A DNA stretch of 64,000 nt from Euglena gracilis (GCA_039621445.1 CP154954.1:20384642-20448641); one strand, 5' to 3'. Shown: positions 47,580-60,464, counted from the first letter of the stretch. Notes: generated by a model from the sequence alone, not told the origin. A program made the numbers and translations.

Positions 47580-49190
47580 AAAGAGAGAGAAAACCCAACA
47601 GAGAAAGAAGGAAAAAAAACACCAAAAAATGAAATCCACATCCAATGGTTCTCGTGCGTATTGTGTGTTCTCATACAAATAGTCCAGGCCAATGGTTTTT
47701 CAGGAACGGAAAACCGGCTACCCCAAACACCCCCCTACCTTGGGGAAGAGTGGGGGCTCGGGGTTTGCACACTTTTCGGGGGTCATTTGGGTCAAGAGGG
47801 GGGCGTGAACCCTCGTGGGGATGACATTGAGAAATCTTCTGGTTCATATCTTCTTGGGGGAAAAACAAATTCTTCACCGAAAACATTTAATTCTGAAAAA
47901 GGAAATTTGAAAAAAGACAGCTGTGTGTATCCCACGCAACACTCCACTCCTGCCCCTAGTTAGCTTCATTTTTGAAGTTTGTTATTGAAGTTTTCTCTTG
48001 ATATTCTTTGGTTGTACATGATGAATTAGTTTCTTATTGTACAGCACAAAATGCTACCACTTCAGCTCAACACACCCCCACACACACGCACACACACACA
48101 AGTACAAGAGAACCGAATCATTAAAAAAAAATGCCTCGTTCGGGGCCTTGGAGTGGGTGCACTCCACGATATGAAAGCTTTGCAAAACAGTGCATTAATT
48201 CGGGGCTGCGTTGTCGTCACTGGTTTGTGTGTTGTCTTTTGCTTTGATTCCTGCGTCTTTTCCTTTCTCTTTTCTTTGGCATTAAAAAAAAATGCATTTA
48301 CCACCCAAGACAGGGGGTTGGACGCAACATAGACCCTTGAAATAAAAATGCACACAAAACCAACCAAGAAAGGAGAACACGCATTGTGGTGGCAGTGGCC
48401 ACACCATATGTCATAATGAAGAGAGATAACATACTGGAGGAGGAGGGGGAACTTCCTTTGTTTGAGTGTAACTTCCAGGCGCAGTTACCGCAATCTGAGA
48501 GAGAGTGTGAACTTCAATACTGACCAATTATGCCTCAATGATATTCAGCCACAATGCAAAAAAAAAATGTTGCTTGAACTGTGTGATTTATTTTTTTGCA
48601 ACAGGCATCCCCCCCCCACCCCGGAGGTCAGTCGCCGACCAAACCAATTTTCGCGTGAAAAAGGTCATTTTTAGGCCAGCACCTTCGGCGTCAGGGGGGG
48701 GGGGGTTGTACTGCAACAATGAAGGGGGGTGCCACCCCTAACCCCAACCCCCAGGGGGTCAAAAATGCCCCCCCCCCTCTGCCCATAGCACCCCCCAGAG
48801 GTGCGAATTTCATGAAAAAGAAGCCTGCACCCGTCCTGCCATGATGCTCCTTGACTTACCTTCTTTCATAGCTGGCATTTTTTTTTAAAAAAATGTTTTT
48901 TAAAAATAAAAAAAGGTAGCAAAAAAAACAATCAGACCACATTTGCCTTGGTTGCAAGGTTGAAATGGGTCAAAATGCTTCAAAAACACATAATTTTTGG
49001 TCAAATTCATACAGTAAAAAAATGTCCCTCTTTTGTTTTTTTTGTTTAATAAAAAGCATTTTTTTTAAAAAAGAACAACGTTTTTTGGCTTCATTTTGAA
49101 CGAGCTGCCAGCTATGATTTCTTTCCACAAAATATGAATGGATAAAGAATTTTGCATAAAATGCAGAAAGCTCACTCAGAGCAGCGCAAC
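47580..49190. other. Unannotated stretch with a G/C-run repeat
   Basis: No gene recognised. A G/C-run block at about 48602-48826 starts CAGGCATCCCCCC and ends GAAAAAGAAGCCTG, the same right end as the element at 25.0 kb, but without a visible target duplication. Confidence 0.4.
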
Positions 49191-49194
49191 GTAC

Positions 49195-49293
49195 CTCGGC
49201 CCCAAAATACTTTCCGTCAAGAACTCCATCAGCAGCATCCAGGTCATACGCCTCCTTTTGAGAGCTCACAACAATCAGACCATCCTCTGTCCG
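49195..49293 (-). CDS. Isolated coding exon, unidentified
   Basis: Minus-strand acceptor TTTGTAG|CGG and donor GCCGAG|GTACGT bound exactly 33 codons, phase 0. Reads RTEDGLIVVSSQKEAYDLDA then ADGVLDGKYFGAE. The acidic, balanced composition and strong splice signals make it a credible exon. It may be an upstream exon of the Pro/Val-rich gene or a separate gene. Confidence 0.6.
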
Positions 49294-49299
49294 CTACAA

Positions 49300-50560
49300 A
49301 CAGGGGGGAAGGATTGCAAAAAAAAAAATCAGGATAATGCTGTTTTCATGCAGCATTATGCCTAAAAAAAAATGCAGAGTGAAAACAAACAAAATGGCTG
49401 TTTCGAATATACGGTCGGAAACCTGCAACTTTGGGCGGAAATCTAAAAGGTCCACGATAAAAACTGCCCAAAAATCGTCCAAAATGGTCGTTGAACTCGG
49501 ATTTGGTTGTGGAGCCAGAAAAGACAACAGATTGGCAGTTTGCCGATTGGCTAGCCACCCCCCCCCCCGGGGGTCCTTAAGCAAAAGCCTGGTAGGGCAC
49601 CGTCGACCCCGTGGGGGGGGGGGGGAGTCGGGTTTTGGGGTGGGTGGTGCTACGGCACACCCCCAGGGCACACCCCGCGGGATATTTTGCCTTGGTTGAG
49701 GGGTGTCGTTCAGGGGGGGGGGATGGTAGTCGCTAGCCACCATGGTAGCAAACAATTGGTCGATAAGTGACCGCCAAAAATTGCGCCAGACACTGGAAAA
49801 AATGGACTAGCTCCCCCGGGGGGGGGGGGGCCGGGGGTCCCCCCCCACTGAAAAAAAATTTTCCCTCCGGCGCTGCGCCCCGAGGTGGAAATGAGGTTTT
49901 TAAGAGGTTTTGCCTTTTCCCAAAAATGGCCAAAAACGGGCATTTTTGGCCATTTTTGGGGGTCCCCCAAAAAAACTCCGGCGCTTCGCGCCGGTCACTG
50001 GAAAAAAAATTCCACTAGCTAGCCCTGCTAGCAGACCCCCCCCCCCCGGGGGGTCTGCTAGAAATCCCACTAGCCAAATTTGGACTAGCTGCAGTCCAGC
50101 CCCCCCGGGGGGGCTGTGCCCTACCCCCTGCCTGCCCATAGCACTGACCCCGGGGGGTTATATAAAAATTGTAGGTATCACCCGAATACGGCCTGTATGC
50201 GGGTGACAACCCACGACTTTTCTGTAGCCGTGAACAGAAAAAACCGGCACCTGCCCTCCATTTTGTTGACATGCTTCACGCAGGCACTCCAAAAGGTGCT
50301 GTTCATGATTCAATGCCCTGATAATCGCGAACAAAAACGGTTCCTGTGAAAACAGCATTGTATTGTCTGGGATTGTGTCTGGGTAACCCGCTGGTCCTGG
50401 AAAACGAGATATGGGCTCAAGGCGAAGTGAGTGGGGGGGGGGGGCACTTTGGGGGGACCCCCCAAAGAGCCCATTGTGGGGTTTTCCCCCAAAAGCCCCC
50501 ACAATGCTTGGCACAATGTTTGTAGGGTGTGGGTGGACTGCCGAGAAAATTTTCATTATT
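49300..50560. repeat. G/C-run repeat cluster (CTAGC and GGCGCTGCGCC hairpins)
   Basis: Includes a CAAGCC-type element end near 49.57-49.59 kb (GGTCCTTAAGCAAAAGCCTG), a block at 49.79-50.11 kb with CCGGCGCTTCGCGCCGG and GGGTCTGCTAG / CTAGCAGACCC inverted words, and unassigned sequence at 50.16-50.41 kb. Confidence 0.45.
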
Positions 50561-50599
50561 TCTGAAAGGGTCTGTCACACAATATATGCCCCTATTGAC

Positions 50600-51350
50600 C
50601 CTCTATCGCTCCGCATTTGCCGTTTTGGCCGCCGACATGCCTGGCTTTCGGCTTGTTTTCGTGGCCCAAACCGGCCATTTGGGGTGTTTGGGGGGGGGGG
50701 GTTGGTCAAAAAAATCGGTTTTTTTGATAAAGAAATCTCAACAATGAAGCAAAATGAAAGGAAATGTCCGGAGTCCAAAAATGAAATGGGATGCAACCAC
50801 GCTAAAAAAAATCCCAACTATCGATTTGACCTTTTTTTCGCCATTTTGGGTCAAAAATCAAAGGGGCGTTGTCCCCGTGCCCCCCCCCCTGACCACCCCC
50901 CAAGACCCCCCGACCCAGATTTGAGACCTCAAAAATTTTGACGGAAACCCCAAGCAATTTGGCCCTTTTTCGCGGTTTTGCAAGGCTCGTGCCGACCCCA
51001 AATCCCCCGTCACCCCCCGTGACCCCCCCAAACTTGTATGGGAATCCTGGGGGGGGGGGGGCCCCTCCCAAAACGGGGGGGGGGGGGGGGACCGCCCTCC
51101 GACCTCCAGTTTTCGGTCGACGAACTTCTCGCCATTGAGTGCAAAATTTCGGCCATTTTTTTGGGTCAAAAGAATCGGTTTTCCCGAAATTTATCAAAAA
51201 TGGTGGGGAATCAAAGGAAATGTCCGGATCCCTAAATTGAAGCCCACTAAATGCCCCATCTAACAGTATTTTGATTTCCCTGCAACTCCCTGCCCAGCCC
51301 GAGTTACAGCCATTTTTGGCCCATTTTGGCCATTTTGCCAAAATTTCATA
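50600..51350. repeat. Repeat F, partial copy
   Basis: Contains AAGGAAATGTCCGGA, TTCCCGAAATTTATCAAAAA and CCCGAGTTACAGCC words in the inverted orientation relative to 5.75-7.19 kb. Confidence 0.55.
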
Positions 51351-53535
51351 TTGAGCCTCAAGGGGATCCTGAAATACACACCCGGCGCGAAGCACAGCAA
51401 AAAAAATCCCCCCCCCCCCGCAGAGGAGGAAGAGGGGTGGGGGGACCCCCTTCTGAAACTGGGGGCGCACCACCTTACCCCCCTAGAGATGGGGGGTGAC
51501 CCCCCCTACCCACCTCATGTCTGCGGAACTTCCCATACAACCCTGACCCCCCCCTGCAACCCGGCCCACCCCAAAAAAAACTTAAAACATCTCCAAATGG
51601 TGGCCAATCAAAGGAAATAACCGGGGAGCTAAAAGCACCCCCACACAATCACAATCACATCACCCAATCACACCCCCAATCACATCCAAACAGGTGTAAA
51701 ATCAAACATTTTTGTGTCGACCACCGTAATTGGACTGTGACATCTTGACAGGCTTAATAATTTAGGTTGACGAGACAAAAATTGGGAAAGCAAAGGAACC
51801 CCCCGCAACCCCCCCCCCGCGTCGCAAAACCCCCCGGGCCTGACCCAGCCCAAGCAGGCCGGCGGCCTGGCACGGGTGCGCAGATGGCCCTGCAAGTCTA
51901 TGGCGGGTGATAAAGCGTCTTCGAGGCATTATTTTAGGTCCCCAGTGATTTCTCTTCATCCTGAAACAAAAGTCATGACATCCATTTGGCTAACACCGGC
52001 TCCTTCAAACCCCCAATTCGCCAATTGGGGGAGGGGACAATCGGGGGGGGGGGTCAAATAGGGTATATGAGGGATACTTACCAGTTTTTTTTTGCACAAA
52101 TAATCTCAAAAATTGCCAAATATCCCCAGATTTTGATTTGTTCTGCGTCTCAATAGTCAGAAAAAGCACCAAAAACACAAAAATGAGATGGCAGACCACA
52201 CAAAAGAGCATTTTTGCACTCCTCCCAAAACGGAGGATATTATCCTCTAATCCACCAATTTAATTTTTCTGGAGAAAGCCCGCCAGGCCTGAAATGTTGT
52301 AAAGAACCTTCATTTGGGATGGTTTTTTCACCCATCGAACGAAATATCTCCAAGGCAGGTATTCTGAGCAACCCTTTTTTCCAGCCTGCCACTTTTGCAA
52401 GATGATTCACCTTTTGCGAGAACTATGTCCGACACACCGGTTCGGGTGTGAAGCTGGCACCTGTGACCGGTGCCTGGGTTCGGGCTGCCCATGCTCCCCG
52501 CGTCCCCCCTCCCATCGTGGCTGAGCGAAGGGGGCCCCCCGATTTCAGGCTGAAATCCGGGTCAGCCACAGACATTCATTTAGCGTGGTTCACAAAGGCC
52601 CGGGGTGTGCCTGGGGGCGACCGCGGCGCCTTAACCTCCTCCTAACTCTTGGCCCAAACACATACCTTGACATAGAAAACCGGTCGTAACCTGGGAGGGG
52701 GGGGGACAGGGGGGGGGGGGGGCACGAGGAGATAACCCCACCGTCGGGCCAGGCCACCGGTCCGAGCCGGGCCACTGCATTGGTTTAAAAGAATTTTTTC
52801 TCAGGGGAGAGGCAAGACCAAAAAAAACTTTTCGTAGGACGACACATGCGAAAGACAAAAATTGAGATCGCTCATGTGTGGTCACGCTTCATGTGTTGGT
52901 CACAGGGGGGGGGGGAAGCTTACGAGGGGGCGTGGGGGGGTGGTCACGGGGGTGCACACCTGTCATCGCAAGAAAGGTTCCCATTGCACGAAATTTAACA
53001 AAAAAATGAGAAACCCGCCCTCTCAAAGTGTCACCCACCCCAAAGTGGCAAAAATTTTTGGCAAGGCCTGGTTTGCTCCCCTCAAAGCGGCCATTTTTTA
53101 ATAAGCGCCTTTGGCGCTGAAGGCAAAATTTTGATCCCCCCCCTGTGACCCCCCCCCCCCGTGACCTGGCCCACCCCCGATCTATTGTGCCAATATGGGG
53201 ATGTCAACCACCATTTTGGCCAATTTTCCTTTGGCAATTGGGGTGGATTGGACACGGGGGGGAGCTCAGCCCCTGGCAGGGTTCGATATAAGGACAGGTG
53301 GGGGGGGGGTGGTCCGGACCCCCCCTGCGGGCCAGGAGGGGGGGGGGTGGGGGGGACACCCCCCCACCTAAACCATGTACGCCCTCCTTATATCAAACCC
53401 TGCCCCCTGCTCACTGGGGGAAGTGAACTCCACAGGGGGGGGACAGGGTTGGATGGGAAGCTCCGCAGACATGAGGGAGGTGGTAGGGGGTCCCCACCAC
53501 CCCCCCCCCTCCTAGGGGGGGAGGTGGTAGGGGGT
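51351..53535. other. Repeat-rich stretch without recognised genes
   Basis: Many C- and G-runs. A degenerate CCGGTTCGGGTGTGAAGC block lies near 52.44 kb, a GTCACGGGGG word near 52.94 kb, and a GATGGGAAGC repeat I end near 53.45 kb. No gene supported. Confidence 0.4.
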
Positions 53536-53539
53536 CGCT

Positions 53540-55000
53540 GAGCTCTTATCTCTTCAAAGTAAGAGCGAAGCTCACCCCTGGGGAAAAGGGGGGTCCAACC
53601 CCCCCTCCCCCCGCCCCCCTCGGGAACCGGCGGATTATCACCATGTTCCCGGCTCCGTTGGCGGATTTTTTTTTCAGTCCGAGCGACTCAAGTCGCGCAG
53701 CGACTGGATTTCAAGTTTCCGAATCACCTCCGTTTGACCCCAAACTCCCCGCCAGGCCCGAGTTATTCAAGCGCGAAGGGGTCCAAACTGGGTAGGATTG
53801 GCCCGCCCGCCCCCTCTTCCGACTCTGCCATTTTGCCGGAGTCCAAAAAACGGTCAAAAAATCAATTTTTCGAAAATACCTCGAGAAAACGTACATTATT
53901 TCGGAAGTGTCCCACTGACAAAATGTACCCCTGGAGGCCCAACCCCCCCATTCACCGTTTTGGCCGCCGACACACCTGGCCCGTGTTCCGGTGCACTTTT
54001 GCGGCCCAAAACGGCCATTTTTGGGGCCGTTTTTGGGCCAAAAAAAAAACGATTTTCCCAAAATATCTCGACAATGAAGCAAAATCAAAGAAAATGTCCG
54101 GAGAGCTAAAACGAAGCCCTTGGAATGCCCTATCCAACCATGGTTTACTTTCCCCCCAACTCTGCGTGTAGCCCGAGTTACGACCATTTTTCGGCCAATT
54201 TCTGGGGCCATTTTGGGCCGTTTTCGGGGTCAACAATTCGATGTTTCCAAAATATCTCGGAAATGAAGCAAAATCAAAGGAAATGCCCAAACTAAGCGAA
54301 TACTCAAGCCCTTGAAACGCCCTGGCTAACGGTATTTTGATTTCCCCGCAACTCCCCGCCTAGCCCGAAATATGGCCGATTTACGGCCCAAAACAGTGCG
54401 ACAGGTTTGCGCCTTAGCCGTTTTCGGCCCTGTTTTGGGTCAAAAAAAAAATTAATTTTTCTGAAATTTCTCAAAAATGGTGGGGAATCAAAGGAAATGT
54501 CTGGAGACCTAAATTTAAGCCCTTGGAACGACCCACCCAACAGTACCCTGATTTCCCCGCAATTCCCAGTCTTGCCCGAGTTACGGTCATCTTACGGCCA
54601 ATTTTGGCCATTTTGTACAGTTTTTGGCTTGCTTTGACTTTGCCGTTTTCGGGCATTTTTGGGTCAAAAAGTCGAAAAAAAAATCGAAAAAAATTACCCA
54701 AAACCAATGTTTTCGGGCCTCCCGGACCCAGAAAAACTGTTCTTGAGCCGAAAATGAGCGTTTTTTTGACCCGCCAGCGCCCCGTTTTGGGCCCGAAACC
54801 AATGGATTTCGGGTCAAAAACAGGTCGAAAAAATCGAAAAAAAAATCAAAAAAAATTGGCCCAAAACTATGTTTTTTGGCCTCCCGGACCCAGAAAAACT
54901 GTTTTTGAGCCGAAAATGAGCGTTTTTCGACCCGCCAGCGCCCTGTTTTTGGCCCTAAACCAATGGTGTTTGGGTCAAAAACTGGTTTTATTTATTATTT
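53540..55000. repeat. Large interspersed repeat F, inverted copy
   Basis: Starts GTAAGAGCGAAGCTC, then CGACTGGATTT, then successive GAAATGTCCGGAGA modules near 54.09, 54.28 and 54.50 kb, and ends with CCGCCAGCGCCC blocks at 54.77 and 54.94 kb. This is the reverse order of 5.75-7.19 kb. Confidence 0.7.
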
Positions 55001-55369
55001 ATTATTCATTTCTTATTTATTATTTTTTTCTTCGAAAAATTGAAGGAAAAAATAAATGTAAATCTGCGAAATTTGCAGTCCTAGTCTTTTCTAACGTCCA
55101 TTATTGCGCAGCTCCTATTAAGAGCTCAGCACTGTTCAAAACCTGGTCCCCCACCCCCACCCCCTAGTTTCGGAAGGGGGTCCCCCCACCCCCATTGGAG
55201 AGTGAGCCATTTGTGCCCCAGGGCACCTCAAACACATCGAACCACCTTTAGGACGGGGGATATGGGGGTCAGTACAAACTTGCCAGACAGCCATACAGGG
55301 CCAAATTGCCAAAGCTTTCCTTTTGACTTTGGGTTTCCTTTTCCTTTGGATTTTGGGGGGTTTCAAATC

Positions 55370-55425
55370 CGGGTCACGGGGTGGTCACGGGGGGTCACGG
55401 GGGGGGTCATGGGGGGTCACCCATT
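55370..55425 (+). repeat. GGTCACGGGG minisatellite
   Basis: Five GGTCAC(or T)GGGG units. Another copy of the word follows at 55.50 kb. Confidence 0.7.
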
Positions 55426-56920
55426 GCGAACACTTTCTGAGTCTATTTTTTTCGGTATTTTTTTGTTCCATCCATGTGGACAAGGAAGCCAACAGCGTCA
55501 CGGGGGGGTCATGGGGACGACACCCCCATTTAAGCACATACCCCCCCTGAATGACCCCCCTCTTGTCCTGGCTAGGACCCTGGAGGGTTTTTTTGGCCCA
55601 TGAGAATTTTAATAAACATAGAGGGATAGTAGAGGTAGAGGTGACATCTACCTCTACCTCATTGCAGCTGCATGGGGGGATCTACAGAAATGTATGTATG
55701 ATGCCTCCCAAAAAACTGCTTTCTGATGTGTCTCGGGGGAGCTTGTTTGTGGGGGTTTTTCCGTGCGTCCCCCTCCCAGGGGGAGAATGTCATTCATGTG
55801 GGGTCCAAGTTTTAAAGGAAATGCATTGGACCGCCCACGGGTGGCTGAAAAATTTTCTGATCCGGGAGGGGGTCGTATCCGCATGAAGTGCTGGGGAGAT
55901 TTTTAGCCTTTTCGGGATTTTATTTTCTGTCGTTATGGGTTGGCAAGACCCCCCTACGGCACGACCGCCCTCCTGGAAAGTTCTCATCAGCCGCGTTGAC
56001 CCTCCCCATTTGCCACCCCCCACTTGGCGAAATGAACATCTCAAAAATATTTTGCCTTTTTTTGATATAATTTTCATCCCTTTCCCGTATTTTTGTCAGG
56101 GTTGGATAGAGGCAGAGGGATAATAGATGCAAACCCTGGGGGGGGGGATAATCAGGTCCGCCACCAAGCTGTTCCAGCTGAGGAAGGGGGGCGACTTCCA
56201 CCATATGGCGCCAAGAGCCAAGAATCACATCACATCTTCTCTCCCCAAAATTTAGGGGGAAGAATAATCAACCAATCTTTCCAATTCTGGGCCAAAAATG
56301 GGGGGATATTCGACCAGGGAAAACGTATGGTGATGTGCAGCAAGGTTCCCCAAACTTCCACAAAAAATATGCAACAAATGAGCATACTATTGCGCCGAAG
56401 GGCAATGGACCCGCAGGTGGTTGACCAGCTGAGGACATATTGCAAAATAGAAATCTGTGAGGGGGCAAAAAAATATCCCATGTGCATTGCCCATGTTTTG
56501 AAAGGAAAAAAATGCTTTTAGTGTTGGGGGTGACAACAAAAGACAAACTTGGTGGTTTTTTTCAAAAAATTATTTGAAAAAAAATACAAAAAAATAATAA
56601 TAAAAATGGAAGTTTCATTGAAAAACTCGCTACAAAACACCGAAATCAAACTTCGAATCCAACTGACTTCAAAACTGCCACATCCATCATTTTTTTTTGT
56701 GGAAGGAAGTTTTTGGCAGAAATGACCCAGAAGATGCCAAAGATGATTGAAATGTGCATTCAAAATTTGTGCAAAATTGAAGGGAAAAAAACAAGCATCC
56801 AAACAAACAATGTTAATTATATTATTTTTTATGTTTATTTAATGGACCATTCATCATGGGGGAGCACACGGCTGGCCGATGGCCAACAGACGGAAGCTAG
56901 GTGAGGTTGATGAGCTGATG
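55426..56920. other. Unannotated stretch
   Basis: Includes a GAGGTAGAGGT / ACCTCTACCTC hairpin at 55630-55661 and a 142-codon plus-strand frame ending at 56521 with no recognised family (ends KKYPMCIAHVLKGKK). Confidence 0.3.
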
Positions 56921-56929
56921 TTGATTAGC

Positions 56930-57185
56930 TAATGCCTAATTTGGCGTTCGAGTTCCAAATTTTGAGTGGTAAATTCCTAATTTAGTATAAATTGGGTGGC
57001 AAATGCCTAATTTCATGTACAAATTCCTATTTTTGAGTGGCAAATGCCCAGTTTGGTGCAATTCCATGCGCGAGTTCGTTTTTGAGTGGCAAATGCCCAG
57101 TTTGGTGCAATTCCATGCGCGAGTTCGTTGCAGACACCTAATATTTTGATTGGTTAATGCCCAATTTTGTTCCTAATTCTGAGTG
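56930..57185. repeat. GGCAAATGCC(T/C)AATTT degenerate tandem, site 2
   Basis: A short unit of TGAGTGGCAAATGCCNAATT type repeats six or seven times, including an exact ~50-bp tandem duplication at 57.03-57.13 kb. It shares the CCTAATTT word with sites at 4.85 and 59.17 kb. Confidence 0.7.
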
Positions 57186-57654
57186 GGAAGTGCAAATGTG
57201 CAAACTGCTAATTTCAAGTGCAACTATTTTGGTGTCCTAACTCCAATGTTGGTACCCAACTGTACAAAACCCTCCATTTTCTTATTTTGCTTTCAAATTT
57301 TATACTGGAGGACCACTTTGGGCAATTTTGGTCATTTTATGCTTTTGACGTCAAAATTGAGCCATCTTCAACCATTATGGTCCGTTTTGAGGCCATTTTA
57401 CCCGTTCATGGCGGGACAGCAGTTGTACATTGTGTGCCTTCTCTGACAACTGCACTTTTTGGGGTGGAAAATCGCTCAACATTACCATTAAATGACCAAA
57501 AATTGGCCAAAAAAAATCCAAAGTTGGCAACATGGACAAAAAATGGCTTGGAAATACCCAAGAATGGCCGAAAAAGGCCAAACATATGGACACCACCAAC
57601 GATGTATATGAACTTCATGGAGGCTAGGTAGTCCATTTCGGGACTCTGGACCCC

Positions 57655-57870
57655 CTCCCCCCTCCCCCTTGTTCAGTTCACTTCGGAAATGAACAGGGGG
57701 GGGGGGGGGTCCCGAGACTACCTCATTTCTGGAGGGAAAAAAAAACTGAAAACCGGAACGACAGCCGCACACCGATCAAGGTACTTTTTAAAAAAAAATT
57801 GGCGCCTTCGGCGCCGGACCCCCCCCCTCCCCTCCATTTCCAGTTCAGTTCGGAAGTGAACGGGGGGGGG
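57655..57870. repeat. GTTCAGTTCACTTCGGAA repeat, copy 1
   Basis: Bounded by TTCAGTTCACTTCGG and its near-complement GTTCGGAAGTGAAC, with G-runs and a CGCCTTCGGCGCC hairpin inside. An inverted copy lies at about 61.73-61.92 kb. Confidence 0.6.
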
Positions 57871-57941
57871 GGGGTCCCAGCTCCCCCCCTTCACCACGTT
57901 ATCTGGGACACAAATGGATAATGTTATCTGGTTTTGACGAT

Positions 57942-58265
57942 TCAGAGATCGTTCTGGTTGATGAACGTGCAATATTGTTCACCCAAAAGGCCTGTTTCAG
58001 ACCTTTCTGTTTTGTAAAATCCAACAAAAGAAAATTTCTGTTTTCTAGGGTTTCTTATTCTAAAAGATGTGGTCCGGGTGGGGTTCAGCCCGCCAAGAGG
58101 CGGTGTTAATACAACCAATTTACCTTTAAAATATTTATGCATCTGCACCTCACAACCCAACAGCAAATAAAGAGTTCGTAGACGTCTGGTCTGCTCCTTG
58201 AAGTCTTTTCCATCCACCCAGAAAAAGGTCACCAGTCTCACGCAGAAGTGTCCACCGGGGCCCAA
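57942..58265 (-). other. Unassigned minus-strand open frame
   Basis: 107 codons with protein-like words (TFFWVDGKDFKEQTRRLRTL, YLLLGCEVQMHKYF). No family recognised; possible exon or degraded transposon gene. Confidence 0.25.
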
Positions 58266-58269
58266 CGAA

Positions 58270-59095
58270 AATGTCTATGGGGTTCTAAATTTTTCGTCCA
58301 TTGGTGACCAATAATTGTGTCCGGGGGAGGGGGGTTCTTGGGAACGAGGGACAACAAAATTTGTCCAGAAGGGATCTTCATTTTGTCCGAAATTCCCTAC
58401 TCAGGTGTCCGCTGAAAAGTCAACATGTCCAATTCAGATCGGGGGTCCCAGCCCCACCCCCCTGTGTACCTGGCTCCCTCTTGCATGGGCTGCGGTCCGA
58501 TACTCCCAGGTATTCTAATTTGTCCCGACACAATTTGTCAGATTTCTTGTCTTTTTGGACATTTAGTGAGGTGTGGCAAATTTTGTAAAGCAAAACATGG
58601 TTCGGAGCGGTGCAGGAGGATCACTCTGAACTAAAATCCGGGGCCTTGGAATGTGTATACGGATGTGCTAGGGGTGTGCACAGAGCTTTTTGGGAGGTAT
58701 TTGGTTGGATAGAAGAATGGGCAAAACCATTCTTCACCATTTGGTATGGCTTCGAAAGAAATTTTTTTTTGAGAAACAAAATAATTTCAACATAATCGCA
58801 ATCTCCGTTTTTCGGAAAGCATTTGAGGTCAGAGGTTTGAGAAAAGGAAAGGTGCATTTCCAATGTTTTCAATTCGCGTATTTTTTTAAAAAAGGATTTA
58901 GGCAGCTTTTTTTCACCAAACTTACAACAAGGCAATTTGGAACCACCCAGGAGAGAGCAGGACAAAATATTTGTCCTTCCTTTTGTTGCAGTTCTTCTTG
59001 TCAGGTTCAATGGGGAGAAAAACGGCCCGGTGCTCTCGCTGGTCATATGCTGGAGATGTGGCACCAAGATGTGGCACCAAACTCGCAACTGATTG
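58270..59095. other. Unannotated stretch
   Basis: No supported gene. A GGCACCAAGATGTGGCACCAAA word near 59.06 kb recurs at 61.68-61.70 and 62.05-62.10 kb. Confidence 0.3.
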
Positions 59096-59169
59096 GTGCA
59101 GGTCACGGGGAGGGGGGGTAGGTCAAGGGGGGGGCACGGGGGGGGGGCGGGTCACGGGGGGAACACCAC

Positions 59170-59350
59170 ATTTTTAGTGGCAAAATTAGGAATCACCGAG
59201 CCGGAATTTTTGGGAAAAATTCCACAAATTAGGAATCCCCACACCTGAAATTAGGATTTTGACACCAAATTAGGAATTACCAAGCCCAAATTCGAAAAAT
59301 TTACGCCTTAAAATTAGGAATCTGCCTGAGAATTTTCTTGAATTAGGCAT
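59170..59350. repeat. AATTAGGAAT motif cluster, site 3
   Basis: About seven AATTAGGA words at intervals of 25-35 bases, all in the same orientation, flanked on both sides by GGTCACGGGG clusters (59.10-59.16 and 59.41-59.45 kb). Confidence 0.7.
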
Positions 59351-59574
59351 CACCGGCCAAAAAAATTTCCCTACAAAATTTCGCCAAAAAAGATCCTTGT
59401 TCGGGTCAACGGGGGGTCACGGGGAGGGGTCACGGGTCATGGGGGGAACACCCCCATTGGGGGGACGGGAATAGCTCACTGTCAGGCCACCTCCCCCCCC
59501 CCAATTGACTATGGGACCTCTCCACGGGACCCTCCTTTTGGTCAATTTGGGGGGGGGTTCAATTAGGGGGGGTG

Positions 59575-60460
59575 CAGGGATCCTCACACGTCCGTGCTGG
59601 CCGAGGCCAAAATGTATCCGTGATTTTCCGTGATTTTCCGTGATTTTCTGTGATTTTCCATGAATTTCCTGTTTCCGGAAAAGGTCAAAAGTCACATTCC
59701 ATTCTGCACCGGAGCCATATTTGGGCAGTTGTGGCAGCAGATTGTTTCTCCATATTATAGTCCTGGAGATCCTCCAGGGCCTCGACAACAGCTGAAGCCA
59801 ATTCCAAGTGCTCAACCCCCAAGTTAGGCCTTTTGCAATCCAACTGAACGCATGCTACAACGTACATCTTCCCTTGCATACCCAACAAAATGTTTATGGT
59901 CGCATGCCCAGAACTGTGAGTCCATCCATCAATTCCTAAAAGTGAAAATGAAAAGGGTACAGGAGGGAAAAAACAACCTTTTGTCCTTGAATTTTTTTTA
60001 TTGATTGCCCCTAAATGGGTTGCCAAAACCCTGTCAGCGGACCAATATAGCGATTGACCCTTCTGGATGCAGCCTGGGCAGAAAGGTGGAAAATCATTTT
60101 CTGAATAAGCAAAAACCCACCCGTCCTCAATTTGTGTGTATTTTTGGAGAACACCTCTGTTGCTTTTGTGGTCCAATTTTGTGACCGGGAGACCAGAATG
60201 GAGGAAAGCGTGTGATTGTCTGAATGAGGTTTTGCTAGATCTGTTTGGAAAGGCAGAGAATGTGCAAAACATCCCATCAAAATGCATCTGCACAAACAAA
60301 GCACATTCAAAAAAGACCCAAAAATTTTTTCCGAACCCTCCGCCGCATCCGTGAATTTCCGTGATTTTGCGTGATTTCCGTGAAAATGGCCTTCTGCCCA
60401 TTTCCGTGATCCTCCGTGAATTTCCGTGAATTTCCTTTTCAGGACGTGTGAGGATCCCTG
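59575..60460 (-). mobile_element. hAT-like transposon with perfect 19-bp inverted ends and its own ORF
   Basis: CAGGGATCCTCACACGTCC at 59575-59593 is repeated as its exact complement at 60442-60460. A 7-bp direct repeat GGGGGTG flanks it at 59568-59574 and 60461-60467. Subterminal TTTCCGTGATT words occur about five times near the left end and six times near the right end, all in the same orientation. It encodes one frame, described separately. Confidence 0.88.
59685..60401 (-). CDS. Partial hAT transposase (DUF659-like) encoded by the element
   Basis: 238 codons starting within the subterminal repeats. The central part reads GIDGWTHSSGHATINILLGM then QGKMYVVACVQLD, resembling the S/x-DGWTxxxGxxxINFxV block of hAT/DUF659 transposases, which holds the first catalytic aspartate. 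It lacks the zinc-finger, the later acidic residues and the dimerisation domain, so it is either truncated or the first exon of a formerly longer gene. Probably inactive alone. Confidence 0.6.
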   Translation of the reverse strand: MGRRPFSRKSRKITEIHGCGGGFGKNFWVFFECALFVQMHFDGMFCTFSAFPNRSSKTSFRQSHAFLHSGLPVTKLDHKSNRGVLQKYTQIEDGWVFAYSENDFPPFCPGCIQKGQSLYWSADRVLATHLGAINKKNSRTKGCFFPPVPFSFSLLGIDGWTHSSGHATINILLGMQGKMYVVACVQLDCKRPNLGVEHLELASAVVEALEDLQDYNMEKQSAATTAQIWLRCRMECDF

Positions 60461-60464
60461 GGGG

